A DNA stretch of 30,741 bases from DATMTS01 sp035564555 (lineage in GTDB: Bacteria > Actinomycetota > Actinomycetes > Actinomycetales > Microbacteriaceae). Shown piece after piece: positions 1-7,248 of the stretch. The stretch is taken from assembly GCA_035564555.1 (NCBI GenBank), contig DATMTS010000020.1:1-30741 (forward strand). Direction: 5' to 3'. The notes under the pieces were generated by a model. It saw only the letters and a program-made list of their open reading frames with translations. It made no database searches and was not told where the DNA came from. Positions within the stretch are counted from its first letter, which is position 1; each line of letters begins with the position of its first letter. A program made the position numbers and the translations under genes.

Positions 1-30
1 AAGTACCTCTCGATGGCCAAGGAGGTCTGA
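1..30 (+). CDS. C-terminal tail of an upstream gene (partial)
   Basis: Frame 1 reads nine codons (KYLSMAKEV) and then TGA. All nine end in G or C, as expected for a coding tail in this genome, and a strong hairpin terminator follows 11 bases later. The fragment is too short to name a family. The gene starts outside the window. Confidence 0.55.
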   Translation, partial: KYLSMAKEV

Positions 31-41
31 GACGAGTAAGC

Positions 42-80
42 AAAAGGTCGGCCCTGTCGAAATGACAGGGCCGACCTTTT
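42..80. terminator. Bidirectional intrinsic terminator, 17-bp perfect stem
   Basis: Bases 42-58 and 64-80 are perfectly complementary around a 5-base loop. The stem begins with four A and ends with a T run (77-81), so it can terminate both the plus-strand gene ending at 30 and the minus-strand operon ending at 102. It is the best Rho-independent terminator in the window. Confidence 0.9.
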
Positions 81-110
81 TACGGCTATACGGCTATACG
101 GCTATACGGC
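81..110. repeat. 8-bp tandem repeat (TACGGCTA, 3.75 copies)
   Basis: TACGGCTA is repeated head to tail three full times plus six bases, with no mismatch. The repeat covers the last two sense codons and the TAG stop (102-104) of the minus-strand aldehyde dehydrogenase and abuts the terminator. Copy-number change by slippage could move the stop context without touching the catalytic part of the enzyme. Confidence 0.85.
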
Positions 111-1598
111 GTGAGCCGACAGGTTCACGATGGTGCTCTTCGGCTCGGTCATCGCTTCCAATGCGAATCGAACGCCTTCCCTTCCGATGCCCGAACTCTT
201 GAACCCGCCGAACGGCATGGCGTCGGAACGAAGGTCGCTCGTGCCATTGACGATCACGGCTCCCGCAACGATCCGCGACGCGACACTGTAAGCGGTGTCG
301 ATCGACTGCGTGAAGACACCCGCTTGAAGTGCGTAATCCGTGCTGTTCGCAGCACGGATCGCCTCATCGAGGTCATCGAACGGCATGATCGTGACGACGG
401 GACCGAACACTTCTTCCGTGATGAGCGGAGAGTCAGCGGCCACTCCCGTGAGAACGGTGGGGTGGTAGAAGGCGCCCGTACGCCGGCCTCCGACATGGAC
501 ACTCGCTCCGCGCGCCCGCGCGTCATCGACCCAGCTCTCGACTCTGATCGCCGCGGCCTCGCTGATGAGCGGCCCGATGTCCGTGCTCGGATCGAACTTG
601 CTTCCCACCTGCAACAGATCGGTCTTGTCGACGACCTCGCGGAGGAAACGATCGAACAATGAAGCGTGAACGTAGACACGCTGCACGGAAAGACAGTTCT
701 GCCCCGCCACTCCGAACGCGCCGCTGACGACGCCGTCGACCGCCATGGAGAGGTCTGCGTCCGCACAGACGATGGAGGGGTTGTCTCCGCCCAACTCCAT
801 CAACATCTTTCGCGGGCCCGACACGTCGGTGATCTTCCGCGCCGTGAGGGGACCGCCCGTGAATGAGACCAGCGAGATCCGGCTGTCGGTGACCAGCGCG
901 TTTCCGACCTCCGCTCCGCCGCAGATCACAGCGATCCGGCCGGCCGGGACTCCGGAGGTCACCAGCACGTCCGTGAGGGCAAGCGCGGTGAGCGGAGTGA
1001 ACGACGATGGCTTGAGCACGACGCCGTTGCCGCCCATCAACGCAGGGCCGACTTTGTGGGCGACCAGGTTCAAGGGATCGTTGAACGAAGTGATCGCCGC
1101 GACGATGCCGACCGGCTCCCGGGTGAACCAGCCGATCTTGCCGGCCCCGTTGCGGCTGCTGTCGAACGGGATGGTCTCTCCGGTCAAGAACGCGCCCGCT
1201 TCGGCCGAGAGACGCAGAGTCTCGACGCAACGACGAACTTCGCGCTCCGCCTCGGCCAGCGTTTTCACACCTTCGGAGGCGATCAGCCGCGCAAAGTCGC
1301 CTGCCCGCGCCTGGACGAGGCGAGCTGACGCCTCCAGGCTCTCTCTCCTGGCCCACACGGGCCAGGCTTCCGCGCCCAGGGATTCCGCGACCCCCGAGAT
1401 CGCCCGATCGACATCCTCTTTCGTCGACACGGCGACGTGACCGAGGACGCGCCCGTCTTCCGGATCGGCAACCGCCAGCTCCAGACCAGAGGTCTGCCAC
1501 GTTCCGGCGATGAACGCCCCGCCCGGCGCAAGTCCGGCTAACCCATTTTCCGGCGCGGCCGTCCGCGTGAGTAGTGATTGTTCGTACACGTCCATCAC
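102..1598 (-). CDS. NAD(P)-dependent aldehyde dehydrogenase (lactaldehyde/phosphonoacetaldehyde-type)
   Basis: A full-length 498-aa aldehyde dehydrogenase, expected to oxidise an aldehyde to its acid in the cytoplasm. The nucleotide loop SFTGGPLTARK lies near residues 245-255, the general base is Glu268 in MELGG, and the nucleophile is Cys302 in GQNC. The oxyanion Asn (173) sits in SFNDPLN rather than PWNFP. As I recall, this variant is typical of the lactaldehyde / phosphonoacetaldehyde / non-phosphorylating GAPDH branch, so the substrate may be a small hydroxylated or charged aldehyde. The start is GTG 1598, followed directly by an in-frame ATG at 1595 that could be the true start. It is the last gene of the leftward operon, 9 bp after the FAD oxidoreductase, and probably oxidises that enzyme's aldehyde product. 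The substrate is not known. Confidence 0.93.
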   Translation of the reverse strand: MMDVYEQSLLTRTAAPENGLAGLAPGGAFIAGTWQTSGLELAVADPEDGRVLGHVAVSTKEDVDRAISGVAESLGAEAWPVWARRESLEASARLVQARAGDFARLIASEGVKTLAEAEREVRRCVETLRLSAEAGAFLTGETIPFDSSRNGAGKIGWFTREPVGIVAAITSFNDPLNLVAHKVGPALMGGNGVVLKPSSFTPLTALALTDVLVTSGVPAGRIAVICGGAEVGNALVTDSRISLVSFTGGPLTARKITDVSGPRKMLMELGGDNPSIVCADADLSMAVDGVVSGAFGVAGQNCLSVQRVYVHASLFDRFLREVVDKTDLLQVGSKFDPSTDIGPLISEAAAIRVESWVDDARARGASVHVGGRRTGAFYHPTVLTGVAADSPLITEEVFGPVVTIMPFDDLDEAIRAANSTDYALQAGVFTQSIDTAYSVASRIVAGAVIVNGTSDLRSDAMPFGGFKSSGIGREGVRFALEAMTEPKSTIVNLSAHAV

Positions 1599-1607
1599 GA
1601 AGATCCG

Positions 1608-2885
1608 CTAGCTCACCAAGTCGACGATCTTGGCGCCGACACCGATGAACGGCAGGAACCAGGGAGGGCCGAAATGCCCGGGAACCGGGGGGAATTTCAG
1701 ACTCTGCCATACCTCCGTGCTGGGTCGGCCGATCAATCGCAAGGCCATCTGCTTGCCCATGTGGCTGGCCATCTGCACGCCATGACCGCTGTAGCAGATC
1801 GAGTAGAACACGCCATCGTGCACGCCGGCGTGCACCATCTGGTCCATCGAGATGTCGACGAGGCCGCCCCAGGTGTAGTCGATCTGCGTTCCGGCCAGAT
1901 AGGGGAAGAGCGTCGTCATGGCGCGATGCAGAATCTCTGCGCTCTTCAAATCCGATTCCGGATTCGACAGTGCGAACCTCGCGCGGCCGCCGAACAGCAG
2001 CCGGTTGTCCGGCGTGATGCGGAAGTAATAGGTGAGAAGCTTTGCGTCCGCCGCCTGACGGCGATGCGGCAGTATCCGGTCGACCACCTCTTGAGCGAGG
2101 GGTTCGGTGACGATGATGAAACTGCCGACCGGAACCACACGCCGCTGCAGCCAGGGAGTCAGGGAACCGGTGTAGCCGCTCGTCGCCACGAGTACTTTGT
2201 CCGCCCTGATCACTCCACGGGTCGTCTGCACCTCGTGAACCTCGCCGGAGATCCTGGAGAGTTTCATGGCTTTTGCGTCTTCGCAGATGACGGCGCCGGA
2301 TGCCACCGCTGCCTGCGCCAGCCCGTGCACGAATTTGCCGACGTGCACCCCTGCCCCGAGCGGGTCGACCATGCCGCCGTGATAGAAGTCGGTGCCGATC
2401 TCGTCATGGATCTGCGCCTTGGGAACCACGGAAACGTGATAATCGGCGAGTTTCGCGAGGCTCTTCTGCGTCGCGTACATGCCGTCAAGGTGCCCGGGCT
2501 TGAACGCCAGAGAAAGCTTGCCCGAGCGCTCGAAATCACAGTCGATCTCGTTGTCCCGGACGAGGCTCTCGACCGTGTCGATGGCCCGGTTGTATTCCCG
2601 GAACATCCCGACGGCCCGCCCTTCGCCGTACCGCTTGACCGCAGTCCCGAACCCGATCGCGAGCCCTGTGGTGGCCATGCCGCCGTTTCGTCCCGACGCC
2701 CCCCACCCGACGGTGTGCTCGTCGATCACGACGACATCAGCGCCTTGCTTGGCCAGCTCCAGCCCTGCCGACAATCCCGTCAGCCCGGCGCCGATGACCA
2801 CGACGTCGGCCTTCTCAGGCACGGGCGTGCGCCGATAATCGCCGGACGGCGTCGCCGTGTCCAGCCAGTACGGAGTGAGTTTCAC
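1608..2885 (-). CDS. FAD-dependent oxidoreductase, DAO / PuuB-like
   Basis: This 425-aa flavoenzyme of the D-amino-acid-oxidase superfamily has the FAD Rossmann motif GAGLTG at residues 32-37. The following WGASGRNGGM block is typical of PuuB/OrdL-like oxidases (gamma-glutamylputrescine oxidase and relatives). The start is GTG 2885 with an excellent AGGAGG five bases upstream. It lies 25 bp after the HAD gene and 9 bp before the aldehyde dehydrogenase gene. An amine oxidase followed by an aldehyde dehydrogenase is the classic pair for turning an amine into an acid. No gamma-glutamylputrescine synthetase is visible, so the PuuB reaction itself is not supported. The substrate may be another secondary amine or amino acid. 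Family assignment is firm, reaction is not. Confidence 0.9.
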   Translation of the reverse strand: MKLTPYWLDTATPSGDYRRTPVPEKADVVVIGAGLTGLSAGLELAKQGADVVVIDEHTVGWGASGRNGGMATTGLAIGFGTAVKRYGEGRAVGMFREYNRAIDTVESLVRDNEIDCDFERSGKLSLAFKPGHLDGMYATQKSLAKLADYHVSVVPKAQIHDEIGTDFYHGGMVDPLGAGVHVGKFVHGLAQAAVASGAVICEDAKAMKLSRISGEVHEVQTTRGVIRADKVLVATSGYTGSLTPWLQRRVVPVGSFIIVTEPLAQEVVDRILPHRRQAADAKLLTYYFRITPDNRLLFGGRARFALSNPESDLKSAEILHRAMTTLFPYLAGTQIDYTWGGLVDISMDQMVHAGVHDGVFYSICYSGHGVQMASHMGKQMALRLIGRPSTEVWQSLKFPPVPGHFGPPWFLPFIGVGAKIVDLVS

Positions 2886-2910
2886 CAGGACCTCCTAATT
2901 GGTTCGCGGA

Positions 2911-3585
2911 TCAGATCCCGAGCAGCGAGTTGAGCTCGCCGAGGGATTTCACGATCGTGTAGTTGTAAGCCGGGCTCTGCGGGTCGTACCCGCGATCGAG
3001 CATGATCTTGTTCGTGAAGCCGAGATCATCGGCGGGCATCAGGTCGTAACGAGTGTGAGACGACACGTGAAGGAAGTCCTCCGGAGCGGCGTTCAGCTGG
3101 TCGAGCATGTACTCGAAGGCCTGATAACGCGGCTTGTAGAAGCCGGCCTGCTCCGCCGTGAAGACGGCATGGAATTCGGCCTCCAACTTCGGCACGGAGG
3201 TGTCGAGGAATCTCGTGTCGGCGTTGGAGAGGATGACCAGCTCGAAATTGGCGGCCATCGTCTTCAAGGGCTCGACGACATCCGGGTGGGGTCCCCAGGT
3301 GAGCACTGAAGCTGCGAGCTGCTCCCCCGCGTCTGCCTGCACGTCGAGACCCCATTTGCGGCAGGTTCGGGTGTAGGCGTCGTGAAGCACCTCCGCGTAG
3401 GCATAGTAGGCGCCGCACACCTGGTCATAGCGATACTTGCTGAACCGGGGCAGGAAGGCCTTGATCTGCTCCTCCGACAGACGATCGCCGATCAGCCTGC
3501 GCGTGACACTCTCGATCTCGAAATTGATCAGGGTGCCGTAGCAGTCGAACGAGATGTACTTCGGCCGAAAGCTCGTGTCTGTCAT
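2911..3585 (-). CDS. HAD hydrolase annotated as haloacid dehalogenase type II family (copy 1)
   Basis: A 224-aa HAD-superfamily hydrolase. The nucleophile motif FDCYGT gives Asp14, motif II is ILSNAD, motif III is the Lys of YKPRYQAFEY, and motif IV lies around SSHTRYD. An upstream in-frame start at 3633 adds 16 unconserved residues. ATG 3585 is preferred because the paralogue at 17434 begins at the same residue (MTxTxFRPKYISFDCYGT). The ribosome binding site is weak. It is the first gene of the leftward operon. Compared from memory with Pseudomonas L-2-haloacid dehalogenase, the active-site Asn177 appears to be His and Tyr157 to be Phe, so dehalogenation should not be assumed. A phosphatase or another C-X hydrolase is possible. 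Confidence 0.9.
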   Translation of the reverse strand: MTDTSFRPKYISFDCYGTLINFEIESVTRRLIGDRLSEEQIKAFLPRFSKYRYDQVCGAYYAYAEVLHDAYTRTCRKWGLDVQADAGEQLAASVLTWGPHPDVVEPLKTMAANFELVILSNADTRFLDTSVPKLEAEFHAVFTAEQAGFYKPRYQAFEYMLDQLNAAPEDFLHVSSHTRYDLMPADDLGFTNKIMLDRGYDPQSPAYNYTIVKSLGELNSLLGI

Positions 3586-3653
3586 AACGTGTCCAATCTT
3601 CTTGGGTCCTGGCGGCGCCGGGACATTGCGCACGTCCTCGGCCGTTTCGGATC

Positions 3654-3682
3654 AATATAGCCCGGATGGTGCCGATTGTCGA
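3654..3682 (-). promoter_or_regulatory. Promoter of the leftward HAD-oxidase-ALDH operon
   Basis: On the minus strand TCGACA (3682-3677, five of six to TTGACA) and TATATT (3659-3654, five of six to TATAAT) are separated by exactly 17 bp. The -35 box is the centre of the near-palindrome at 3674-3687, so a protein bound there should block RNA polymerase. The leader to the HAD ATG is about 60 bases. Confidence 0.6.
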
Positions 3683-3687
3683 CAGTC
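3674..3687. promoter_or_regulatory. Putative GntR operator, copy 1
   Basis: GATTGTCGACAGTC is a near-palindrome, with 12 of 14 bases self-complementary around GTCGAC. Its exact reverse complement recurs at 4535-4548 in front of the ABC transporter operon. It lies between the back-to-back promoters of gntR and the HAD operon and overlaps both -35 boxes. GntR-family sites often have a GT-N-AC core, which fits. Assignment to the adjacent regulator is inference. Confidence 0.65.
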
Positions 3688-3714
3688 GGCAACCTTTTGT
3701 TGACATGTTATACT
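3686..3714 (+). promoter_or_regulatory. Promoter of the GntR regulator gene
   Basis: TCGGCA (3686-3691, four of six) and TATACT (3709-3714, five of six) are 17 bp apart. The -35 box overlaps the right end of the operator at 3674-3687, which predicts autorepression. A perfect TTGACA at 3700-3705 has no acceptable -10 box at the right distance. The leader to ATG 3809 is about 90 bases. Confidence 0.45.
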
Positions 3715-3808
3715 CTGGTCTAAGGAACATGCCGGCGACACACGTCGGCCGAGGCGGATGCTTGCGGGGAGGCGCCGCCGTAGCTATGCCCCGCGGTGGA
3801 GGTACTTC

Positions 3809-4495
3809 ATGGCCGGCCTGAGCAACCTGAAGGCGCTTGAACTGAGATCGACCGCGGACAGCATCAGCGACGAACTGCGGCAGATGATCATCGACGGCAC
3901 GCTGCAGCCCGGCGAACAACTCGGCGAGGCCAAGATCGCGGGGCAACTGGGCGTCTCGCGGGCTCCCGTCAGGGAGGCGCTGCAGTTGCTCGTGCAGGAG
4001 AGACTTCTGGTCGCGGCCAGGAACAAGGGCGTCTCGGTCGTCTCGTTCACGCCCGCCGACATCCGGGAGATCTACGATGCCCGCCTCGCGATGGAAAAAC
4101 ATGCGGTGTCCCAGATCGTTTCCGCGGGTCCCGCTGCCAGGGCGAGCGCCGCAGAAGAATTGAGCGGAGTGCTGCCGAAACTCGCCGAGGCCATCCGGGC
4201 CGGCGATCGGCGCCGAATCTCGGCCATCGATTTGGAGTTTCACACGGGGCTCATCGCAGCGGCCGGCAATTCCCGTCTTCTGCACGCCTATACGATCCTT
4301 TCGGCGGAGGCGCTTGCATGCATCAATCGACTGGAGATCGCGCACCCGACCGGGCTGGATCTCGTGTCGGATCACGAGGAGCTGATCGAGTTGCTCGCCA
4401 ATGGCGACCTCGACGACGCTTTGAACGCGTTCAGCTCGCACTTGAACGTTGCGGCAACGCGTTTGACGTCTCCGTCCGCCGTCGAGGCGAACTGA
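3809..4495 (+). CDS. GntR-family transcriptional regulator, FadR/FCD subfamily
   Basis: A 228-aa regulator with a winged helix at roughly residues 15-80. Recognition-helix features include SRAPVREALQLL after LQPGEQLGEAKIAGQLG. The all-helical FCD ligand domain, from about residue 90, carries the usual acidic and His positions (YDARLAMEKH, DLEFHTGLIAAAGN, ALNAFSSHL) that bind a metal and a carboxylate ligand in this subfamily. ATG 3809 is chosen over the upstream in-frame start at 3758 because GGAGG lies six bases before it and the extra 17 residues are Arg-rich and unlike the family. Its gene is flanked by two copies of the same operator-like sequence, so it most likely controls itself, the leftward operon and the importer operon. 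The inducer is probably the imported compound or a carboxylate derived from it. Confidence 0.92.
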   Translation: MAGLSNLKALELRSTADSISDELRQMIIDGTLQPGEQLGEAKIAGQLGVSRAPVREALQLLVQERLLVAARNKGVSVVSFTPADIREIYDARLAMEKHAVSQIVSAGPAARASAAEELSGVLPKLAEAIRAGDRRRISAIDLEFHTGLIAAAGNSRLLHAYTILSAEALACINRLEIAHPTGLDLVSDHEELIELLANGDLDDALNAFSSHLNVAATRLTSPSAVEAN

Positions 4496-4534
4496 GCGGG
4501 CATGATTGCCTCCCACTGACGAAAGTTTACAGCA

Positions 4535-4568
4535 GACTGTCGACAATCTGCGAAATCCGTGGTTGTAT
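4535..4568 (+). promoter_or_regulatory. Promoter and operator copy 2 in front of the ABC transporter operon
   Basis: GACTGTCGACAATC (4535-4548) is the exact reverse complement of the site at 3674-3687. Its TCGACA (4540-4545) is 17 bp from TTGTAT (4563-4568), a weak -10. The base ATCCG follows the operator at the same distance (six bases) here and in the HAD promoter, so promoter and operator appear duplicated as one unit. The site predicts co-regulation of importer and oxidase operons. Confidence 0.55.
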
Positions 4569-4608
4569 GTGAAGGACGAAGACGTCACTTGGCCCGAGAG
4601 GACATACC

Positions 4609-5538
4609 ATGAGATTCGGAAAAACGCTGTCTCTAGCCGCCGCGAGTGCAGCAATGCTGCTGGCGGTCAGCGGCTGCAGTGCCACGGCAAGCGGGGACGC
4701 GCCGGCCGCCGGCGGATCGAGCTCGACCGACGTGACCGCCGGTGTGAAGGTGGATCCGGCTGCCGCGAAGCTGTTGCCCGCTTCGACGAAGAAGGCGGGG
4801 ACACTGACCGTCGCGATGGACCTGAACTATCCTCCGACTTCTTTTCTTGCCTCGGATAACGCGACGGCGATCGGCTTCAACCCTGATTTCGTGCGCCTGA
4901 TCGGTAAGAAGCTCGGTCTGAAGATCAGCATCGAGAACGTGTCGTTCGACACCATCATTCCGGGTATCGCTGCCGGTCGATACGACTTCACGGCGACCGA
5001 CATGAGTGCGACGCCTGAACGGTTGAAGGTGCTCAGCATGATCGACTACTGGGACGCCGGTTCGTCGCTGGTGGTCAGCGCGGGCAACCCGATGAAGTTG
5101 AGCTTGGCTGACAACTCGTTGTGCGGACACAGCATCGGTGTGACCCTGGGCTCGACTCAGGCCGAGCAGTACGTGCCGCTGATCTCGAAGAAGTGCGAAG
5201 CCGCCGGGGGCAAGGCCGTGAAAGCCGTTGTTCTGCCGAACGTTCAAGACGCGCTCACGCAGCTGGCTTCCAAGCGGATCGATGGCGTGTTCTATGACAC
5301 CAGCTCATTGGGTTGGGCGGCCAAGAAGCAGTCGCAGTCGTTCGAGTTGCTGACCCCGCAGTACAAGAAGGAATCCGGAACGGATCTCGTCGCGCTCGGG
5401 ATCGCGAAGGATTCACCGTTGATCCCCGCCCTGCACGCTGCGACGCAGTCGGTTCTGGACAGCCCGCAGTACAAGAAGGCCCTGAACGCTTGGGGTTTGG
5501 GTGCGGGTGCGATCACGACAGCAACATTGTTGAAGTAG
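4609..5538 (+). CDS. ABC transporter substrate-binding lipoprotein (polar amino acid, SBP_bac_3)
   Basis: A 309-aa extracytoplasmic solute-binding protein of the polar amino-acid uptake type. The signal peptide (MRFGKTLSLAAASAAMLLAV) ends in the lipobox VSGC, so Cys23 should be lipidated and the protein anchored outside the membrane. The mature domain starts near GTLTVAMDLNYPPTSF and contains AIGFNPDFVRLIGKKLGL, both typical of SBP_bac_3. GAGAGG lies seven bases before ATG 4609. It is the first gene of the rightward operon and so defines the imported compound as amino-acid-like. The enzymes that follow (sarcosine-oxidase-like, D-serine-dehydratase-like, RidA) suggest an N-substituted or hydroxylated amino acid. 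Ligand identity cannot be read from sequence. Confidence 0.93.
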   Translation: MRFGKTLSLAAASAAMLLAVSGCSATASGDAPAAGGSSSTDVTAGVKVDPAAAKLLPASTKKAGTLTVAMDLNYPPTSFLASDNATAIGFNPDFVRLIGKKLGLKISIENVSFDTIIPGIAAGRYDFTATDMSATPERLKVLSMIDYWDAGSSLVVSAGNPMKLSLADNSLCGHSIGVTLGSTQAEQYVPLISKKCEAAGGKAVKAVVLPNVQDALTQLASKRIDGVFYDTSSLGWAAKKQSQSFELLTPQYKKESGTDLVALGIAKDSPLIPALHAATQSVLDSPQYKKALNAWGLGAGAITTATLLK

Positions 5539-5599
5539 CCGCATGTCTTCGAGAGCATCGGTTCTCGTTCGCAGCAGCGAGACAGGAAAGGCGGACATC

Positions 5600-6484
5600 G
5601 TGGACGCGTCGCAGAAGCCGAGGATCCACCGTAGAAGCGCGGCCGAGTACGTCGCGTGGGTGGTTTTCATCCTGATAGCGGCCGGCCTGGTGTTCACGCT
5701 GACGACCAACCCGAATTACCAGTGGGGGGTGGTCGCGCAGTACTTCACTTCCGCGTCCATCCTCCGCGGGCTGGGGCTCACGCTGGTCTTGACGGCGGTC
5801 TCGATGGTGTTGGGCACGCTCGTCGGTTTGCTGGTGGCGGTGATGCGTGCCTCTTCGATCCGTCCGGTGATGCTCGCCGCTTCCGCGTACATCACCTTCT
5901 TCCGCGGCACCCCGGTACTGGTGCAGTTGATCTTCTGGTTCAATATCGCGGCTTTGTATCCGCATCTGGCGATCGGGATCCCGTTCACTGACGTTTCGCA
6001 GACGATCGACGTGAATCAGATCATGAGCGCTACCACTGCGGCGATCATCGGTCTCTCCCTGAATGAGGCCGCGTACATGGCCGAGATCATCCGGGGTGGG
6101 TTCACCTCGGTGGGTAAGGGGCAGTTGGAGGCCGCGGATTCGCTCGGGATGAGTGGGATGACGAAGATGCGGAAGATCATCATTCCGCAGGCGATGCCGT
6201 CGATCATTCCGGCCACCGGCAATCAGGTGATAGGGATGTTCAAGGAGACCTCGCTGGTCAGCGTGCTCGGTGTCGCCGAGCTCCTGGAGAGCGCTCAGTT
6301 GATCTACGCGCGCACGTATCAGACCATCCCGCTGCTGATTGTGGCGTGTCTGTGGTACCTGGCCATGACCCTGTTGTTGAGCTACCCGCAGTCTCTGATC
6401 GAGAAGCGGTATTCGCGCTCCACCGCGGCGATCGGTCGAACGATCATGCCGACCGAGAGCATCCTGATTGGTGAGGGAAAATGA
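5600..6484 (+). CDS. ABC transporter permease (polar amino acid, HisM/GlnP type)
   Basis: An integral-membrane permease of about 294 aa with the family ATPase-docking loop EAADSLGMSGMTKMRKIIIPQA. Several hydrophobic segments are visible, the first at AAEYVAWVVFILIAAGLVFTL (transmembrane, after a basic N-terminus). An ATG at 5543 gives 19 more residues but has no ribosome binding site. GTG 5600 follows AGGAAAGG by eight bases, so I place the start there. The stop overlaps the ATPase start (ATGA, 6481-6484), implying coupled translation. Only one permease gene is present, so it probably works as a homodimer. Codons are richer in G and T at third positions (TTG, GGG, GAT) than in the ATPase gene that follows. 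Confidence 0.9.
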   Translation: MDASQKPRIHRRSAAEYVAWVVFILIAAGLVFTLTTNPNYQWGVVAQYFTSASILRGLGLTLVLTAVSMVLGTLVGLLVAVMRASSIRPVMLAASAYITFFRGTPVLVQLIFWFNIAALYPHLAIGIPFTDVSQTIDVNQIMSATTAAIIGLSLNEAAYMAEIIRGGFTSVGKGQLEAADSLGMSGMTKMRKIIIPQAMPSIIPATGNQVIGMFKETSLVSVLGVAELLESAQLIYARTYQTIPLLIVACLWYLAMTLLLSYPQSLIEKRYSRSTAAIGRTIMPTESILIGEGK

Positions 6485-7248
6485 GTGAACTCGGCACAGT
6501 CCATGTGCGGGGACTTCGCAAGTGCTTCGGCGAAAGAACCGTGCTGCGCTGCATCGACCTCGATGTCGCGTCAGGAGAGATCTGCTGCATCATCGGCCCC
6601 AGCGGTTCGGGCAAATCCACCCTGCTGCGCTGCATCGACGGGCTCGAGTCGATCGACTCGGGAGTGCTGCGCGTCAATGGCGAGGATCTCGGATACTACG
6701 AGACCCCGACCGCGTACCACGCGCTCAGCGCCAAACGCGTGGCCCTGCAGCGCACGAAGATGGGCGTGGTCTTCCAGCAGTTCAACCTGTTCCCCAACAT
6801 GACCGCGGCCGAGAACGTCATGTCGGGCCCGGTGCTCGTGAAAGGAACAAAGAAGAAGGAAGCCGGCGTTCGAGCCGCCGAACTCCTCAAGAGCGTCGGC
6901 CTGGCAGGCCTCGAGGACCACTATCCGTCCCAGCTCTCCGGCGGCCAACAACAGAGGGTCGCGATCGCCCGGGCTCTGGCAATGGACCCCAGCATCATGC
7001 TGTTCGACGAGCCCACCAGCGCCCTCGACCCGGAATGGGTCGGAGAAGTCCTGGCCGTCATGCAGGACCTCGCCCAGCGCGGCATGACGATGCTCATCGC
7101 AACCCACGAGATGGGCTTTGCCCGCGAGGTCGCCGACACACTGATGTTCATGGACGGCGGCGTCGTCGTCGAACGCGGCGACGCACGTGAAGTCATCACC
7201 AACCCGAAAGAACCCAGAACGCAGCAGTTCCTGAGGATGGTGTTGTAG
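6481..7248 (+). CDS. ABC transporter ATP-binding protein (polar amino acid type)
   Basis: A 255-aa cytoplasmic ATPase that drives the importer. The Walker A motif GPSGSGKST lies near residues 39-47, followed by the Q-loop FQQFNLFPNMTAAENV, signature LSGGQQQR, Walker B IMLFDEPTSALD and switch His in ATHEMGFAREV. A short insertion (YYETPTAYHALSAKR) precedes the Q-loop. It starts within the stop of the permease gene and ends at 7248, with the oxidase ATG on the very next base. The tight packing shows that transport and oxidation belong to one transcript. Confidence 0.95.
   Translation: MSELGTVHVRGLRKCFGERTVLRCIDLDVASGEICCIIGPSGSGKSTLLRCIDGLESIDSGVLRVNGEDLGYYETPTAYHALSAKRVALQRTKMGVVFQQFNLFPNMTAAENVMSGPVLVKGTKKKEAGVRAAELLKSVGLAGLEDHYPSQLSGGQQQRVAIARALAMDPSIMLFDEPTSALDPEWVGEVLAVMQDLAQRGMTMLIATHEMGFAREVADTLMFMDGGVVVERGDAREVITNPKEPRTQQFLRMVL

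Noticed and set aside
624..633. TTGTCGACG resembling the GntR operator
   Set aside because: It lies inside the aldehyde dehydrogenase coding sequence, matches only the core, and is not near a promoter.
3700..3705. Perfect TTGACA as -35 box for gntR
   Set aside because: No acceptable -10 hexamer lies 15-19 bases downstream. TATACT at 3709-3714 with TCGGCA at 3686-3691 has correct spacing.
3586..4654. Minus-strand reading frame running across the gntR gene and both promoters
   Set aside because: It is antisense to gntR, crosses both operator regions and has no recognisable domain.
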